Below, in pieces: positions 9,160 to 20,200 of a stretch of DNA of 53,815 nt. The notes under the pieces are model-generated. The model was not told where the DNA came from and did not search any database. It worked only from the letters and a program-made list of their open reading frames with translations. Every line of letters starts with the position of its first letter. Positions within the stretch are counted from its first letter, which is position 1. A program made the translations under genes and the position numbers. This DNA comes from an uncultured Peptoniphilus sp. (GTDB taxonomy: Bacteria > Bacillota > Clostridia > Tissierellales > Peptoniphilaceae). The stretch is taken from the NCBI RefSeq assembly GCF_943913915.1, contig NZ_CALUAA010000010.1, positions 1-53,815 on the forward strand, read 5' to 3'.

Positions 9160-10027
9160 AGAACACCTTTTCTAAATCACCCAGTGCCTCTTTGTAGGAA
9201 AAATTGGCACTCATACCAAATATCTTCGTATTAAGGTCATACACTTTGTCATCTTTTACAGCTCGGAAATGTTTCCAGACGTCGTTGTTTTTAAATTCAT
9301 CCTGAAACATTTGATGCACCTTGTCGGGCATGGCGTGTGCCGTTCTCAGAATAATGTCCGGATCTTTTTCCAGCATATCTTCCGTGTTGACCGTTAAAAA
9401 TTGCTGATCCTCGTCGGGATAGACATTCTCTCCCCCCGCCAGTTTGACGAGGCTGCCTACATAGGATTTGTCCGTGGCTACGACATAGGATCCGGGAAGG
9501 CCCATTAGAATAAGAACTTTCGGCGCGGGTCCTTTGTTTCTCGATTTAAAATCCTTCATGAACTCGTCGTAATCTTTAACGAGGGCTGCGGCTTCTTTTT
9601 CCCGGTTGAGAAGATGACCTAAATCTTCAATGGAACGGTACATTCCCGGCACATTGGATAGGTTTACGAAACCGAAATGGATGCCCGCCGCCCGATACTT
9701 GGGGAGTAAATCGGGCATAAGGCTCACCGGCGAAAATACGTAATCCGGATTGAGAGATGATATTTTTTCCATATCCGGATTCATGGCCATGCCGATGGTG
9801 GGCAAGTCGGCGTATCGCGCCGGCGGCGATTGCAATTGCGATTCCGCAATGGCGACGAGATCCACATCCAGCTTGTCCATAATATCGGCACAAGCCGCCG
9901 ATGTGGTAATGATCCGCGCGTGATCGCCGTCGATACTTTTCACCGGTTTCGATTGTTGATCCACACATCCCGTGAGCAAAAGGAAGAGCAATATTACGCT
10001 AAAAATCTTCAAAACTGAAGTCTTCAT
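9143..10027 (-). CDS. isdE: heme-binding lipoprotein IsdE/HtsA
   Basis: 294-residue substrate-binding lipoprotein with lipobox LLTGC (Cys21). The middle and C-terminal parts match Staphylococcus aureus IsdE closely from memory, for example PKVLILMG, PGSY, ATDKSY and DPDIILR. The two heme axial ligands of IsdE (Met78 and His229) align with Met82 (in IGMAMNP) and His231 (in RTAHAMP). It receives heme from surface NEAT/Shp proteins and delivers it to the permease. The ATG at 10027 is preferred over one at 10033 because the AGAGGA element is too close to the latter. It overlaps the Shp-like gene by 29 bases. Confidence 0.93.
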   Translation of the reverse strand: MKTSVLKIFSVILLFLLLTGCVDQQSKPVKSIDGDHARIITTSAACADIMDKLDVDLVAIAESQLQSPPARYADLPTIGMAMNPDMEKISSLNPDYVFSPVSLMPDLLPKYRAAGIHFGFVNLSNVPGMYRSIEDLGHLLNREKEAAALVKDYDEFMKDFKSRNKGPAPKVLILMGLPGSYVVATDKSYVGSLVKLAGGENVYPDEDQQFLTVNTEDMLEKDPDIILRTAHAMPDKVHQMFQDEFKNNDVWKHFRAVKDDKVYDLNTKIFGMSANFSYKEALGDLEKVFYGQGN

Positions 10028-11009
10028 CCTCATCTTCCTCTCTCAATTCGTTGAGCATGCGCTTTTTCTTTGCCAAGAAATAGAATACCGCTCCCGCCGT
10101 TAAGGATGCGCAGGTCAAAAAGACGATGACCGCCATAAAGGACGCGAACATAATCCGCGTCGCCGGTCCCCAGGGTGCCTTTTTCTTGGGTGCTTCCTGT
10201 TGCTCGTCTTTGCCCTTTTCTCCCTTTTCCATCTCTTGAATTTCAGGAGAATCTTCCGTCAAAAGCCCGTGCTCGTAACCGATATCGCTTTCCGTATCGT
10301 CGAGGCCCGATACGCCGCCGTGGGTCACGCCGTTTGTATTGTGATCATCTATCGGCGTATCGGAAGATACATTAGTTGAAGATGATCCTGAAGATGGTGT
10401 GGCTACAGGCGCCATCGACGCCCCTTGTGTCGGTGCGGCGCCATCGACTTTCGGCTTCGGACTGTGACTGCTTTTGGCAGGCGGTGCTTTTTGCGCAGTC
10501 CCTTTTGTTTGTGCAGGCGCCGATTTGGCAGAAGATACGAAATCCGTATTGCCCGCCGTCATCTTGCCCATATCGCCGTAAAAAACAACATCTCGGCCCA
10601 TGGCGTCGACGAAAAGACTTAGGCGAATGACACATTCCTTCGCCGGCAATTGAATGCGAAAATCTTTCCACTCGCCGTCTCCTTGGGTGTTTTCGTAGCT
10701 TACGGCGCTAAAACCGCTATCTCCTTTTCGTTGCACGCCAATGCTTACTTTTGAAATATTATCCATCATGTGAAGACGCAGCGTTAAATAACGCTTGCCC
10801 CCGATTTCTTCGTAAAGAGCCTGAGGATGAAGCACGCCCTCGGCCATGCCTTGGCCGATGCCCTCGTTTTTACCGGAGTCTTCGATAACGCCGGTGACCG
10901 GATGGCGGTACGATGCCCGCATATCCACAATATAGGGCCCGTTGGCAAAACATAGGCCGGGCATCATCAAAAGGAAGATCGCCATGAAAAGGATGACAAT
11001 TTTTTTCAT
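9999..11009 (-). CDS. shp: Shp-like cell-surface heme protein, membrane anchored
   Basis: 336 residues: signal peptide (1-22), an Ig-like heme domain (about 25-150), a disordered Ala/Pro/Ser-rich and acidic stalk, and a C-terminal transmembrane helix (about 287-311) followed by a charged cytoplasmic tail. The heme domain has the diagnostic Shp blocks YRHPVTG with IEDSG, GQGMAEG, and FVDAMGR with VVFY. Streptococcus pyogenes Shp binds heme through two methionines (Met66 and Met153); the equivalents here are Met55 and Met137. Shp hands heme to the HtsA/IsdE lipoprotein, which is encoded immediately downstream. The ATG overlaps the preceding NEAT gene stop. Confidence 0.9.
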   Translation of the reverse strand: MKKIVILFMAIFLLMMPGLCFANGPYIVDMRASYRHPVTGVIEDSGKNEGIGQGMAEGVLHPQALYEEIGGKRYLTLRLHMMDNISKVSIGVQRKGDSGFSAVSYENTQGDGEWKDFRIQLPAKECVIRLSLFVDAMGRDVVFYGDMGKMTAGNTDFVSSAKSAPAQTKGTAQKAPPAKSSHSPKPKVDGAAPTQGASMAPVATPSSGSSSTNVSSDTPIDDHNTNGVTHGGVSGLDDTESDIGYEHGLLTEDSPEIQEMEKGEKGKDEQQEAPKKKAPWGPATRIMFASFMAVIVFLTCASLTAGAVFYFLAKKKRMLNELREEDEDEDFSFEDF

Positions 11010-12877
11010 CGTTCCTCCCTTTCTCTATCCGCTTCATACATCAGTTCGTCCATATACATACGGTAATATTTTTGCGTGAGGTACACGCCCCCGCCGAGAG
11101 CGGCAAGGATTAAAGTGAAAAATATAATAATCAGACCCGGCCTCTCTTTCTCTTGTAACAGGTCTTTTTCCACAGATGGGGCGGCGGTGTCGTTTCCGGC
11201 GTCCACGGGATCACTTTCCTGATTTTCTTCCGGCGTAGAATCATCTCCATCCCATTCATCGTCAGGAGATGATTCCGCAGAATCTACATTTTCCGAAGGG
11301 GCGGCAGATTCCGCCGCGCTTTCGGGAGCAGGCGATACACTTTGCGCAGGTTGTGGCGTGGCTTTTTGCACCTGGGCCGGTGTCACCCTTTGTATCGGTT
11401 TAACAGCTTGCGCCTTCGCCGGCTTGACGGCGTTTGCCTTTGCAGGAGGCTTGCCCCCTTTCGCCTTGGGAATGGATCCTCCCGTCTTAATGAAAAAAGT
11501 ACCTAATTGTTTCGTTTCTATAGAAAGCTTTCCATTTTTAATCGTCGATGGAATTTTTTGGCCCTTCTCGTTCAAAACCACCGCCGAAGTTCCCTTAAAG
11601 GGAAAGGCTATTCGCACCGTTTTTTGCGGTGCCAGGTTTTTCCCGAGAGACTGTACCTTTCCATTGAAGTCTTTGGGAATGGTTTGGATGGGCGCTCGCG
11701 CTTCCAGACGATACCCTTTCGTTCCCGGGGGAAGCTTTAGACTTTTCAGTTTACTTTGCAATTCATTTCCCATAAGGGCATTGGCGTAAAATTCAAAGTC
11801 TTCGCCAAAACCGTCGGCCGGTACGATCAGTTCCACGCCTTTATCGACATAGGAGTGAGCGTCTTTAAAGGAAGGTTTCTTACCGCCTCGTTCCCCTCGT
11901 TGAAGGAGTTGGGATTGATTCATCTCCATTTTCTGAAGCTTGGAAAAATCCATTTTCAAACGGGCATTTAAAGGCTCATCGCCCATAGGCGCCACTTTCG
12001 GATCGACTTTTACCTTCATCCAATCCGCTTTTCTCTCTAATGGTAAAGCGAAAATACTCGGGCGGGGCAAGGATTCGCCATCAACTTTTAAATCGTAAGC
12101 CAAAGGTTTTGCCGCCTGGAGCCCTTCATCCGTTTCGTAAAATACGCGACACAAAGACGCCTGAATATTGGAAACCTTTAGGGCTTTTGTTCCCAGATAA
12201 AGGGTAGCCCTTCCGTCTTTTACGAGAAGCTCCGCCTTTTGATCTAAGGCACCGTTGCCCATGGAAGGCTTATCTTCGCTTTCGTGCCATAGGGCTACGG
12301 GAAGGCTGTATAGGCCGTCCTCTAAATTCAGCGGCGAAGATGTATTTTGAGGAAGTGCTTTTTTCTCTGCACTTTCCTTCTCCTCCATCGTCCCCGTTCC
12401 ATCGGGCCATTCAATCTTTAGTCTGGCCTCTTGCTCGCCAAAACCCATTTCCCCCATGACGGGCACGTAAAACGTTAAATTATAAGTGGATCGATTGGGA
12501 TCGACGACAAACTCCACCGTCTTCGGATAAAGCTTGCCTCGTAATTTTTCGTCTTTCCCCGTTTTCGGGTGATTGTAACTGTCGTACTCTTTGTAAGAAC
12601 TTAGAACCTTTCCCTTCTTTCCATCCATGGAAACCTCGCCTAAATATCCGCGGGTTCCCATAAATTCAAGGGGCATAAATTCCAAAATAATGCGATGTTC
12701 ATCGCCGTCGATGACCCAATTCGCCTCCGGCTTTAAGGCATTTTTTGCCATGCTGGGTTCGTCGCTCGTTTTTTTCAGCAAACTGACCCTCGCCGTTCCC
12801 CGGCTCGCCATTGCCGCGCCGGGCATAAGTAATAAGGCGAGGACAATGAGCCCTATGAAATTAACATAACGTTTCAT
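11006..12877 (-). CDS. membrane-anchored heme-binding protein with two NEAT domains
   Basis: 623 residues: signal peptide (1-24), NEAT1 (about 28-157; Ser42-Met43 and Met141/Met144), NEAT2 (about 187-312; Ser205-Met206 and Met298), a beta-rich domain of unknown family (about 345-470), a long Ala/Pro/acidic stalk, and one C-terminal transmembrane helix (about 581-601) with a charged tail. The Met pairs in both NEAT domains fit bis-methionine heme coordination as described for Shr NEAT2 of Streptococcus pyogenes. Its place directly before the Shp-like gene suggests it relays heme from S-layer receptors to Shp. NEAT2 is more divergent than NEAT1. Confidence 0.87.
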   Translation of the reverse strand: MKRYVNFIGLIVLALLLMPGAAMASRGTARVSLLKKTSDEPSMAKNALKPEANWVIDGDEHRIILEFMPLEFMGTRGYLGEVSMDGKKGKVLSSYKEYDSYNHPKTGKDEKLRGKLYPKTVEFVVDPNRSTYNLTFYVPVMGEMGFGEQEARLKIEWPDGTGTMEEKESAEKKALPQNTSSPLNLEDGLYSLPVALWHESEDKPSMGNGALDQKAELLVKDGRATLYLGTKALKVSNIQASLCRVFYETDEGLQAAKPLAYDLKVDGESLPRPSIFALPLERKADWMKVKVDPKVAPMGDEPLNARLKMDFSKLQKMEMNQSQLLQRGERGGKKPSFKDAHSYVDKGVELIVPADGFGEDFEFYANALMGNELQSKLKSLKLPPGTKGYRLEARAPIQTIPKDFNGKVQSLGKNLAPQKTVRIAFPFKGTSAVVLNEKGQKIPSTIKNGKLSIETKQLGTFFIKTGGSIPKAKGGKPPAKANAVKPAKAQAVKPIQRVTPAQVQKATPQPAQSVSPAPESAAESAAPSENVDSAESSPDDEWDGDDSTPEENQESDPVDAGNDTAAPSVEKDLLQEKERPGLIIIFFTLILAALGGGVYLTQKYYRMYMDELMYEADREREER

Positions 12878-12898
12878 GTCCCCTCCTTCGGGTTTACC

Positions 12899-13276
12899 TT
12901 ATTCCCCCGCCGATTCCCTCGTCTGAGTGGGAATCCGTTTAAGGAAAATATAGTAATGAAAAGCCAGTACGAAAGGGATGGCCATGCGAGCATGTTTTAC
13001 GGGAATGAGGACGAAGCAAATAGTGAATAGAACCGTAATAACGGCCAACACTTTATACTTCTTTTCTTTCGTCATGCCCTTTCCGTTTAATACGGGCTCC
13101 ACATTGTTCCTGTACATAGGCAGTTCCGTAAGCCATTGATGAAACTTTTCGGAACCCCGCGCGAAACACGCTGCCGCCAATATTAGAAAAGGCGTCGTCG
13201 GAAGCACCGGAAGGTATACGCCAATGAAGCCGATACCTGTAAAAATAAAGCCCAATATCATAAACACTATTTTCAA
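12899..13276 (-). CDS. DUF454 (YbaN-family) inner membrane protein
   Basis: 125 residues with hydrophobic segments at about 3-38 and 72-108 and the DUF454 signature region with GVYLPVLPTTPF and an AACFARGS-type motif. The start is TTG at 13276: AAGGAG lies 7 bases upstream, whereas the out-of-frame ATG at 13280 is too close to it. The function of the family is unknown. It lies between the regulator and the two-NEAT gene and is co-transcribed with heme uptake, so a role in membrane handling of heme or iron is possible but unproven. Confidence 0.85.
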   Translation of the reverse strand: MKIVFMILGFIFTGIGFIGVYLPVLPTTPFLILAAACFARGSEKFHQWLTELPMYRNNVEPVLNGKGMTKEKKYKVLAVITVLFTICFVLIPVKHARMAIPFVLAFHYYIFLKRIPTQTRESAGE

Positions 13277-13292
13277 ACATCTTCTCCTTTAA

Positions 13293-14126
13293 CTAGCACT
13301 GCGCAAGATTTAACACGAGTAAATAATTTGCCTCGCCGCGATGACCTGAGAAATTAATGGCGGCAAGGGAGCGGAACCATGTGTAGGAAACTAAAATTCC
13401 GCCGCCTAAATAAGTCCAATCACCGAATACGCTTAAGGGAATTTCCGCCCGCCGATCTTTAAAAGCGATAGAATGACTTTCGCCTCCTCGCTGGTAAAGC
13501 AATTCCTTGAGCAAACCTTGCTTAATATAGCCCTTATGCTCTTTCCTTAAGGTCTGTGTTTTGAACACCACGTGAGGCGCATCGTCTATGACCAGTTCCG
13601 CCCGATGATCGAACACGCGATTGGCCATAGACTTTGCGATGACCGCATTTTTTTCCTTTACCCGCTGTTGGTAAACCGTCAAATATAAAGGATAGGATCC
13701 GCGATCCAATATGCGGAGAAGAAAATCTTCCGAAACGGTTTGGGAGGACTCGGGCAAAAATTGAAACAATTTCGTCTTCTTAGATAGAAAACGACCGATG
13801 CCGTTATCTTCATCTCCGATTAATTCCTCCGAAAACTTCATGGCCTGATCACTTTCGATACCGAAGATTTCTTGAATCGTAAAGGAAATCAATTCTTTTT
13901 TATCTTCCAACCTACGCTTGATAACCTCGCCGATTTCCGTCACGAAGTAATCATTCTTCAGCTTGTACAAAATGCCCGCCTTAACCATGCGATCGAGCAT
14001 TTTCTTTGCATTCGGTCGCGAGCAATTGAAAATTTGACTTAAATCGTTAATGGTTCGGCTCGGATGCTCTTCCGTAAAGCAAAGCAAGTAATTTTGCTGT
14101 TGTTCAGTTAATCGTAATTCCGTCAT
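13293..14126 (-). CDS. winged-helix regulator, divergent DtxR/MntR-like N-terminus
   Basis: 277 residues. The N-terminal winged helix (about 5-65, with the INDLSQIFNCSRPNAKKMLDR helix-turn-helix pattern) is followed by a helical segment (about 70-115) that resembles the DtxR dimerisation region. The Cys/His/Glu metal ligands of DtxR and MntR are not conserved (the EH motif position reads ELIG). The remaining 150 residues are a beta-rich domain that I do not recognise. It is the first gene of the heme operon with its own promoter. ATG at 14126 is preferred over GTG at 14129 by spacing to AAGGA. A heme- or metal-responsive controller is the simplest guess. Confidence 0.75.
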   Translation of the reverse strand: MTELRLTEQQQNYLLCFTEEHPSRTINDLSQIFNCSRPNAKKMLDRMVKAGILYKLKNDYFVTEIGEVIKRRLEDKKELISFTIQEIFGIESDQAMKFSEELIGDEDNGIGRFLSKKTKLFQFLPESSQTVSEDFLLRILDRGSYPLYLTVYQQRVKEKNAVIAKSMANRVFDHRAELVIDDAPHVVFKTQTLRKEHKGYIKQGLLKELLYQRGGESHSIAFKDRRAEIPLSVFGDWTYLGGGILVSYTWFRSLAAINFSGHRGEANYLLVLNLAQC

Positions 14127-14145
14127 CACGTCATCCTTCCAATGA

Positions 14146-14158
14146 AGTATTTGATACT
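14146..14158. promoter_or_regulatory. short palindrome in the regulator leader
   Basis: The 13-base element AGTAT-TTG-ATACT is an inverted repeat about 20 bases upstream of the regulator ATG and downstream of its promoter. It could be an autoregulatory operator. Arms of five bases are short, so chance is possible. Confidence 0.3.
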
Positions 14159-14182
14159 CTATATCATTTATAATCGCTTTTC

Positions 14183-14211
14183 ATTGTAAGATTTTATTCC
14201 GTGTCATTCAA
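14183..14211 (-). promoter_or_regulatory. promoter of the regulator-heme uptake operon
   Basis: Minus-strand TTGAAT (14206-14211) and TACAAT (14183-14188) separated by exactly 17 bases, about 57 bases upstream of the regulator start. It can drive the ten-gene operon from the regulator to the NEAT-stalk gene, whose genes overlap or nearly touch. Confidence 0.7.
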
Positions 14212-14230
14212 CTGTTTTTTCATCATGGAA

Positions 14231-14257
14231 AGGAATGCAGCCTATGCCGCATTCCTC
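14231..14257 (-). terminator. terminator of the receptor-protease operon
   Basis: Eleven-pair stem AGGAATGCGGC / GCTGCATTCCT with one G-T pair and an ATAG loop, just past the NEAT-protease stop at 14263. The trailing T-run (TTTCC) is short, so some readthrough into the next operon is possible. Confidence 0.65.
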
Positions 14258-14262
14258 CATTT

Positions 14263-17200
14263 TTAATTAGCTGCTTTCTGAATCTCTTTGTATGCCCAGT
14301 GATTAACCGGAACATCTTTAAACTGTACCTTACCGGGTCTTTCCATTACTTTAAATGCACGGTTTACAATGACCACAAGTTCCGCACGGGTTACTGTTTT
14401 CTCGCCGCCGAAACTTCCGTCGGGGTAGCCCTGGACAATGCCTGCCGATTGAATGGCACCGACATAACCGTTGTACCATGCCCCGGGCGCCACATCATTA
14501 AATCGCGCATTGTCCGCTTTTAGATTTAAGATGCGGGCCATAATCGTCGCCAATTCGGCGCGCGTCAAGGTTTCTTGGGGACGAAGACTTCCGTCACCAA
14601 AGCCGTTTAAAATGGATAGGCCGTGTAAGCGCGCCATGCTCTTGCCGTACCATGCGTTGCCGTCCACATCGCCGGGTAAACTGTAAGCTTGGCTTCCTTG
14701 AATGAATTGATTCAAGATAGTGGATACTTCCGCCCGAGTTACCCCTTGGTTCGGTTTAAAGTTTCCGTCGGGGAAACCTTTCACGTAGGCCTTTTCAGGG
14801 GCTTTCACCGTAAAGTTGTTTGTCTTTTGTTCCGTACGCTTAGGTTCTTCTTTCTTCGGCTCTTCTTTCTTCACCTCAGGCTGTTTTACCTCAGGCGCCG
14901 GCGCTTGATACCTCGGACGGTAAGAAGGAGCGGGGGATTCATGTCTCGGCTCTTGGCGAGGCCATGGATCCGGTTTCGGAACAGGTTTCGGTTCCGGCCT
15001 CGGCGTCGGCACGTCGGGAACGGGATTCGGTCTCGGCGTTTCCTTTACCAATTGATCCATAGCATCGAAAACAGATGTTATTGCTCGATTGATGTCGGTA
15101 ATACTGTCGCCTACCAACGCCGCTTTTGCCGAGGTAATGGCCGCCTCAAGCTTACCTTTCGACTCCGCCGTGTAGGAGGCGGCAGTAAGTTTCGCCTCCG
15201 CTTTTTCAATGGCCTCTTTTAATACCATTTTTGCTTTTTCGAGACTGTCGTCTACCTTCGGCGGTTTTTCTTCCGATTCTTCGACCTTCTTCATATTGGC
15301 GATATCGTAGCTTAATCGCATAATATCTTCGTTAAAGCCCGGTCCGTTACCGATTACGTATTTTACTTTTACGAAATGTTCCGGACGAAGGTCTTTGCCC
15401 ATGTCGATAGTGACGGAGGTTAAGTCACCCATGGCATCGGTCACTTTGTCGATGACGGGCATGGCTTCCACTTTGCCTTCCTTATCGGTAGAAGCAAAGA
15501 GAATATCTTTTAAATGTCCTTGGAGTCCGGCTATTTCCAAAACCTTACAATTGACGACGACGCGGTAATGGATCCCCCCTTCTTTGTCCGTGGTCTTGAT
15601 CACCTTCGCAGGAGACTCAAAGACACCGGCTGCCATAGAATCTTGGGGCTTACTTTCGTGAAGAGCCCTAAAGGGAAGCTCGTAGATTTCCGTTTTAATC
15701 GCCCCTTCTTGAGACGGTTTTTCCAAAAGATCGATGGCTTCTTGTAAGGTCTTGCGGCCGTGTTTCAAGCTGTCCAAACTGGAGCTATGATCGTCGACAA
15801 TTCTCTGTACAAAGGCGATGCGCTCTTGTAATTGCAACCAGCTTGCCGGCGTATAATCACTTTCCTTCAACTCACGAGCCGCTAAGAGCTCTTGCTTTAA
15901 CGCTTCCCGCTCAGCTTCACGCTCTTTCTTGCCCGTAATAGAGTGCAATTTTGCCATGGCTTCTGTTAATTCCCTAGCCGCTCCGTTAACTTCTTCTTGA
16001 GAGGGGAAGGGACGTTCCATAAGCTCTTCAGCCGCTTCTACTGCTAATTCCAAGCGATGGAAAGATTCCGGCGTATAATCGCCTGCGTTGTATTGGGCCT
16101 CTTTGTAAGTTTTCAACGCTTTTTCCAAAACCTTTTTATCGACCAAAGTGTCGCCGTCTTTACGCTTCAATCCGTCCAGGGCTATGTTTAGATCGTCGGT
16201 CGTATTATCGACCATATCTTGATTCTTTTCCCCGTCGGGTTTTTGAAGAATATCTTTCGCTTTCGCTAAAGCTTCTTGTACTTCTTTCCAAGTCTCGTCT
16301 GTGTAGTCTTCAGCTTTTAAAGCTTCCGCACGTTCAATGGCGCTCTTTAACGCCGATTGATCGAATCGAGATTCGCCTTTCTTGCGGATCTTACTGAGAC
16401 CTTCTTGTAAGTTGTTATAAACCTTGTCTACGTCGTCTTGACTTGCCTTGTCGTTGGCTATGGTTTGCTCCGCCATGGGCAGGTAAATGTCGATATATTG
16501 CCAGTAACGTAGATCGTCCTTCGTTTCTATGGCGTATTCCGACTTATGAGCCAGGGCTTCGCGTGCCTTGGCGACTAATGCGCGAAGTTTATTCTTGTCG
16601 ACGTAATTGGGATCTTTTTCCTCAAGGGGCTTGAGGGTGACGCTCCAAGCACTGGCGCCGGGATTGGCAGTCCATGTTTTGGAGCGATCACTTAGTCCGT
16701 AATAGCCGTCTTCCATATCTTGGAGTTCTACATTGGAAGGGATGAAGTTAAGGCGTACTTTCTTTTCCTTTTGTCCCGGTGCAAATTCTATGTTTTGCTC
16801 CGTTCGGTACACATCTTGGCCCGTTAATTTTAAGCGAAGAGCCCCATCATAACCGTTGCGGTTTAAGCGAACATTTATTTCTTTGCTCTCAACTTTGTTA
16901 ACTTTGACGGTCTTCGTCAACAGCTTTTGACTGTCGACGGTGAAATCTTCGCCGCCGTCGACCATGGCGTAATAGCCATTTTGAATACCGCTTACATCGA
17001 TCGTGTAGTTACCTAAGGGCAGCTTAATGGTTTGTAGTCCCGGGTTTACTATGGTCGGCACATATTCCTGACCTTCCACATCTTTATTTTTCACCACGAG
17101 GGACACGTTAACCTTGTCCGGATTGTTTAAGCTAATGTGAACATCTGCCGTATCGACGGATTCAAAGCGCACTTCCAGCTCTTTCACGAGCTCGTCTTCT

Positions 17201-20200
17201 CCGATTTCAAATTCCCGTGTTTTTTCGCCGATTAATTTGTAGTTTCCGTCTTTTACGCTAACCACAAGTAAATGCTTACCGGGGGAAAGATTGTTGGGAT
17301 CTTCGATTTTGCCGTCGGGGCTTTGTACCGTCCAGTTAAAGGCTTCTGCAGGCACGGGATCATTGCCGGCCAATGCTTTGATGCGCACGCCCCGTTCGTT
17401 GCCGGTGCGTTCGCCGCTAGCCAAAGGATAGCGCAAATCGTTGCGGGCTTGGTCGTTGATTTCCACTTCGTAATCAGCGAGATTTAAATCCTTCACGTCA
17501 AAGACGTATTTCCCGTTTTCCACCTTGGGCTCGATGGTATCTTTGTCTTTTTTCAAAACGACAGACAAAATGCCGGAGCCATTTTCCTCGATGGATTCGA
17601 CGGTGTAGGTGCTCTTGTCATCGTTAAAGTACGCCTTCGTCACGCGAGGATATACTCTGTCCATGGTAATGGGGAATTCCAGCACTTGGCTGTCCGCACC
17701 GATGGATTTTCCTGCCGCGGCGACTTTTACCGTCATGTGGTATTTCCCGTCGGGAAGGGGTTTACCCGATAAATCGTTACCGTTCCATTGCCAGTGAGGT
17801 TTGGTGGTCATCATATTATTGGCAAACATATTGCCCGTTCTCGGATCCACGAAGAAGTTTTTCACGCCGTGGTCTTCCGGATTTTTGCTGTAGTAAACTT
17901 GTTTGCCTTGATGATCGTTAATGGCGATTTCGACGCCGCCGAAATTTCTCAGGAAGGTCGCCATAAAAATGGCCTTATCCACTCTTCCGTCGCCGTTGGG
18001 CGAGAAGGCGATCTTTTCTTTATCGAAGATGGGATTGGCCTTCGTCGATTTTGCTTGCGCCCCCAATACGATAAGGTTTTTGTCGATTTCGCCTCCGATA
18101 TTGGTGCCGTAATAATCGTCTTCTTTGCCCATGTCGTAATAATAGGAGCGCTTGCCTTCGGCTACTAAATCATAAAGGGGTTTTTCCGCTACTTCCAACT
18201 TGTCGAAGCTTCCGTGGAAGCCGACGAAAGGTGCCGATAAATTCACGCCGTTTTGCTCTTCACAGAAGACAAAGCCTTCCAGGAAGAAACCGTTGGGCAT
18301 GGTTTGCCCTAGTTTGTCCAAGCCCGTTACGGTAAGTTCTACTGTTAATTCCAGCGATTGATGGGGTTCAACTGTGACGGTCTTCCTTTCACTTTCGGAA
18401 ATTTTCTCGGGACGCAAGACGATCTTGCCGTCTTCGACCTTATCCGTATTTAAAACCCCGTAGTAGGTGTAGGTCTTCGCCTCATCTGACAGGTTGACGA
18501 TTTTAAAGGGCACGGTCACCTTGTCGCCACTTAAATTTTTGCCTAGGTTTATGGAGGTTAAGCCGTGAGATCCTTCGATAAAAGCGGTGGTCGTAATGGC
18601 TTTATCCACTTGCATCAAGCCCGAGCCTTGTTGGCGGGGCGAGGCATAGGCGCCGGAATCCTTGTATTTGTAAGGTTGCGCCGTAGACATTAAGAGTTTT
18701 TTAATGAGATCGTACTTCTTATCCCCGTGAATATTCGGGAAATCTTTCTCTACCCGTTGCTTCACGAGGGCCACGCCGCCTGCCACGTGGGGCGCCGCCA
18801 TGGACGTACCGTCCATGACGCCGTATTGATTGTCATTTAAAGAGGATAAAATGCCGCCGCCCGGCGCCGCAATATCCGGTTTTAAATTCCCATTGGGTGT
18901 CAAACCCCAAGAGGAAAATTCCGAAGGTTGTCCGCCGTCTTCACTTGCGCTGTAAACATATTCGTCGTTAAATCGAATTTGCGCTTGGGGATTGCGTGCG
19001 ATGGTGTCCTTTAAATAAAGGCCGTCTTTCCTGTTGACGAAAGCGGCGGGAATGGTCGTCCCCGGCGCTTCCACTTGAATCAGGGGCATATCCGGTTCGT
19101 TATCGTAAATGATGACGCCTGCATAACCCTTGTCCCTTGCATTGTTAATCTTGTCCGCAAAGGAAAGAGGATCACCGCTAACAGGTCCGGGCTCGCCCCG
19201 TTCGATTAAGGCGTAGGTATTTCCGTCTCCCTGTTCTTTAAAATCATTCGGTCGTCCGTAACCGCAATCTTTCAGGGAAACCCATTGATCCGTTACTTTG
19301 CCGTTGGTCGTCGGTTGGAAACTTAACACCCGATCGTCACCTTTGATTTGAATACCTTTTTTAGCCACCTGCATATTTTGGATGGAGGCTACGGAAAGGG
19401 AGTTGGGGCTGACGGAAGGATCGGCCAACATGCCGATGTCCGGATTTTCAGCTTTCGGCTTGGCATTTAAACCGGGAGAATAGCCGAAGAATCCATTGTT
19501 CCCCGCCGCAATGGCCACGAGAATCCCCGCTTGCTTTGCTTTTTCAAGAGCGAGTACCGTGTTGGGGAATACATAATCTTCCGTACCGGCAGGAGAGCCG
19601 ATACTGATGTTCATGGAATCGACACCTAATTTAATGGCATCGTCAATTGCCTTGGTGTAAATTTCCGCCGAGGTGCCGTTGCCGAACATGCCGCCGCCGA
19701 AGACGCGCATGAACACGATTTGCGCTTCCGGCGCCACCCCTTGAATTTTTTTGCTGTTTCCTGCCACAATGCCCGAAACGTGCATGCCGTGGCTCATGGG
19801 GTCAAATTCTTTGATGGATGTGGATTTGTTGGCGTAGTTGTAGCCGAAGGGAATCTTCGAGCTGAAATACTCGCCCCGTGCAATATCCAAATCATCGATC
19901 ATTTTCTTAACTTCTGCTTGATTTTTAATGCGTCCGCTGTTCGGGTCGCTTAGCTTCATAGCTTCGTGATAGGGGTCGACGCCGGAGTCGATGACGGCGA
20001 TGACACTGCCTTTGCCCGCATAGCTTTTTTCCCAAGCCTTATCCGCTTCCACCATCCCGTTAGAGGAGGTGTCCATAGGGCGGTAAGCCGAGCGCGGCAT
20101 CATCGGTCGTTTGGGAGCTTTGAACTGTTGGGAAATTTCTACCGATTCCACATCGTTCATTTTTTCAATGGTCGGAATATCTTTCCGTTGCACTTCCAAA

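Noticed and set aside
14160..14180. Fur box in the regulator promoter region
   Set aside because: The AT-rich stretch matches only about 9 of 14 consensus positions, close to chance in such sequence.
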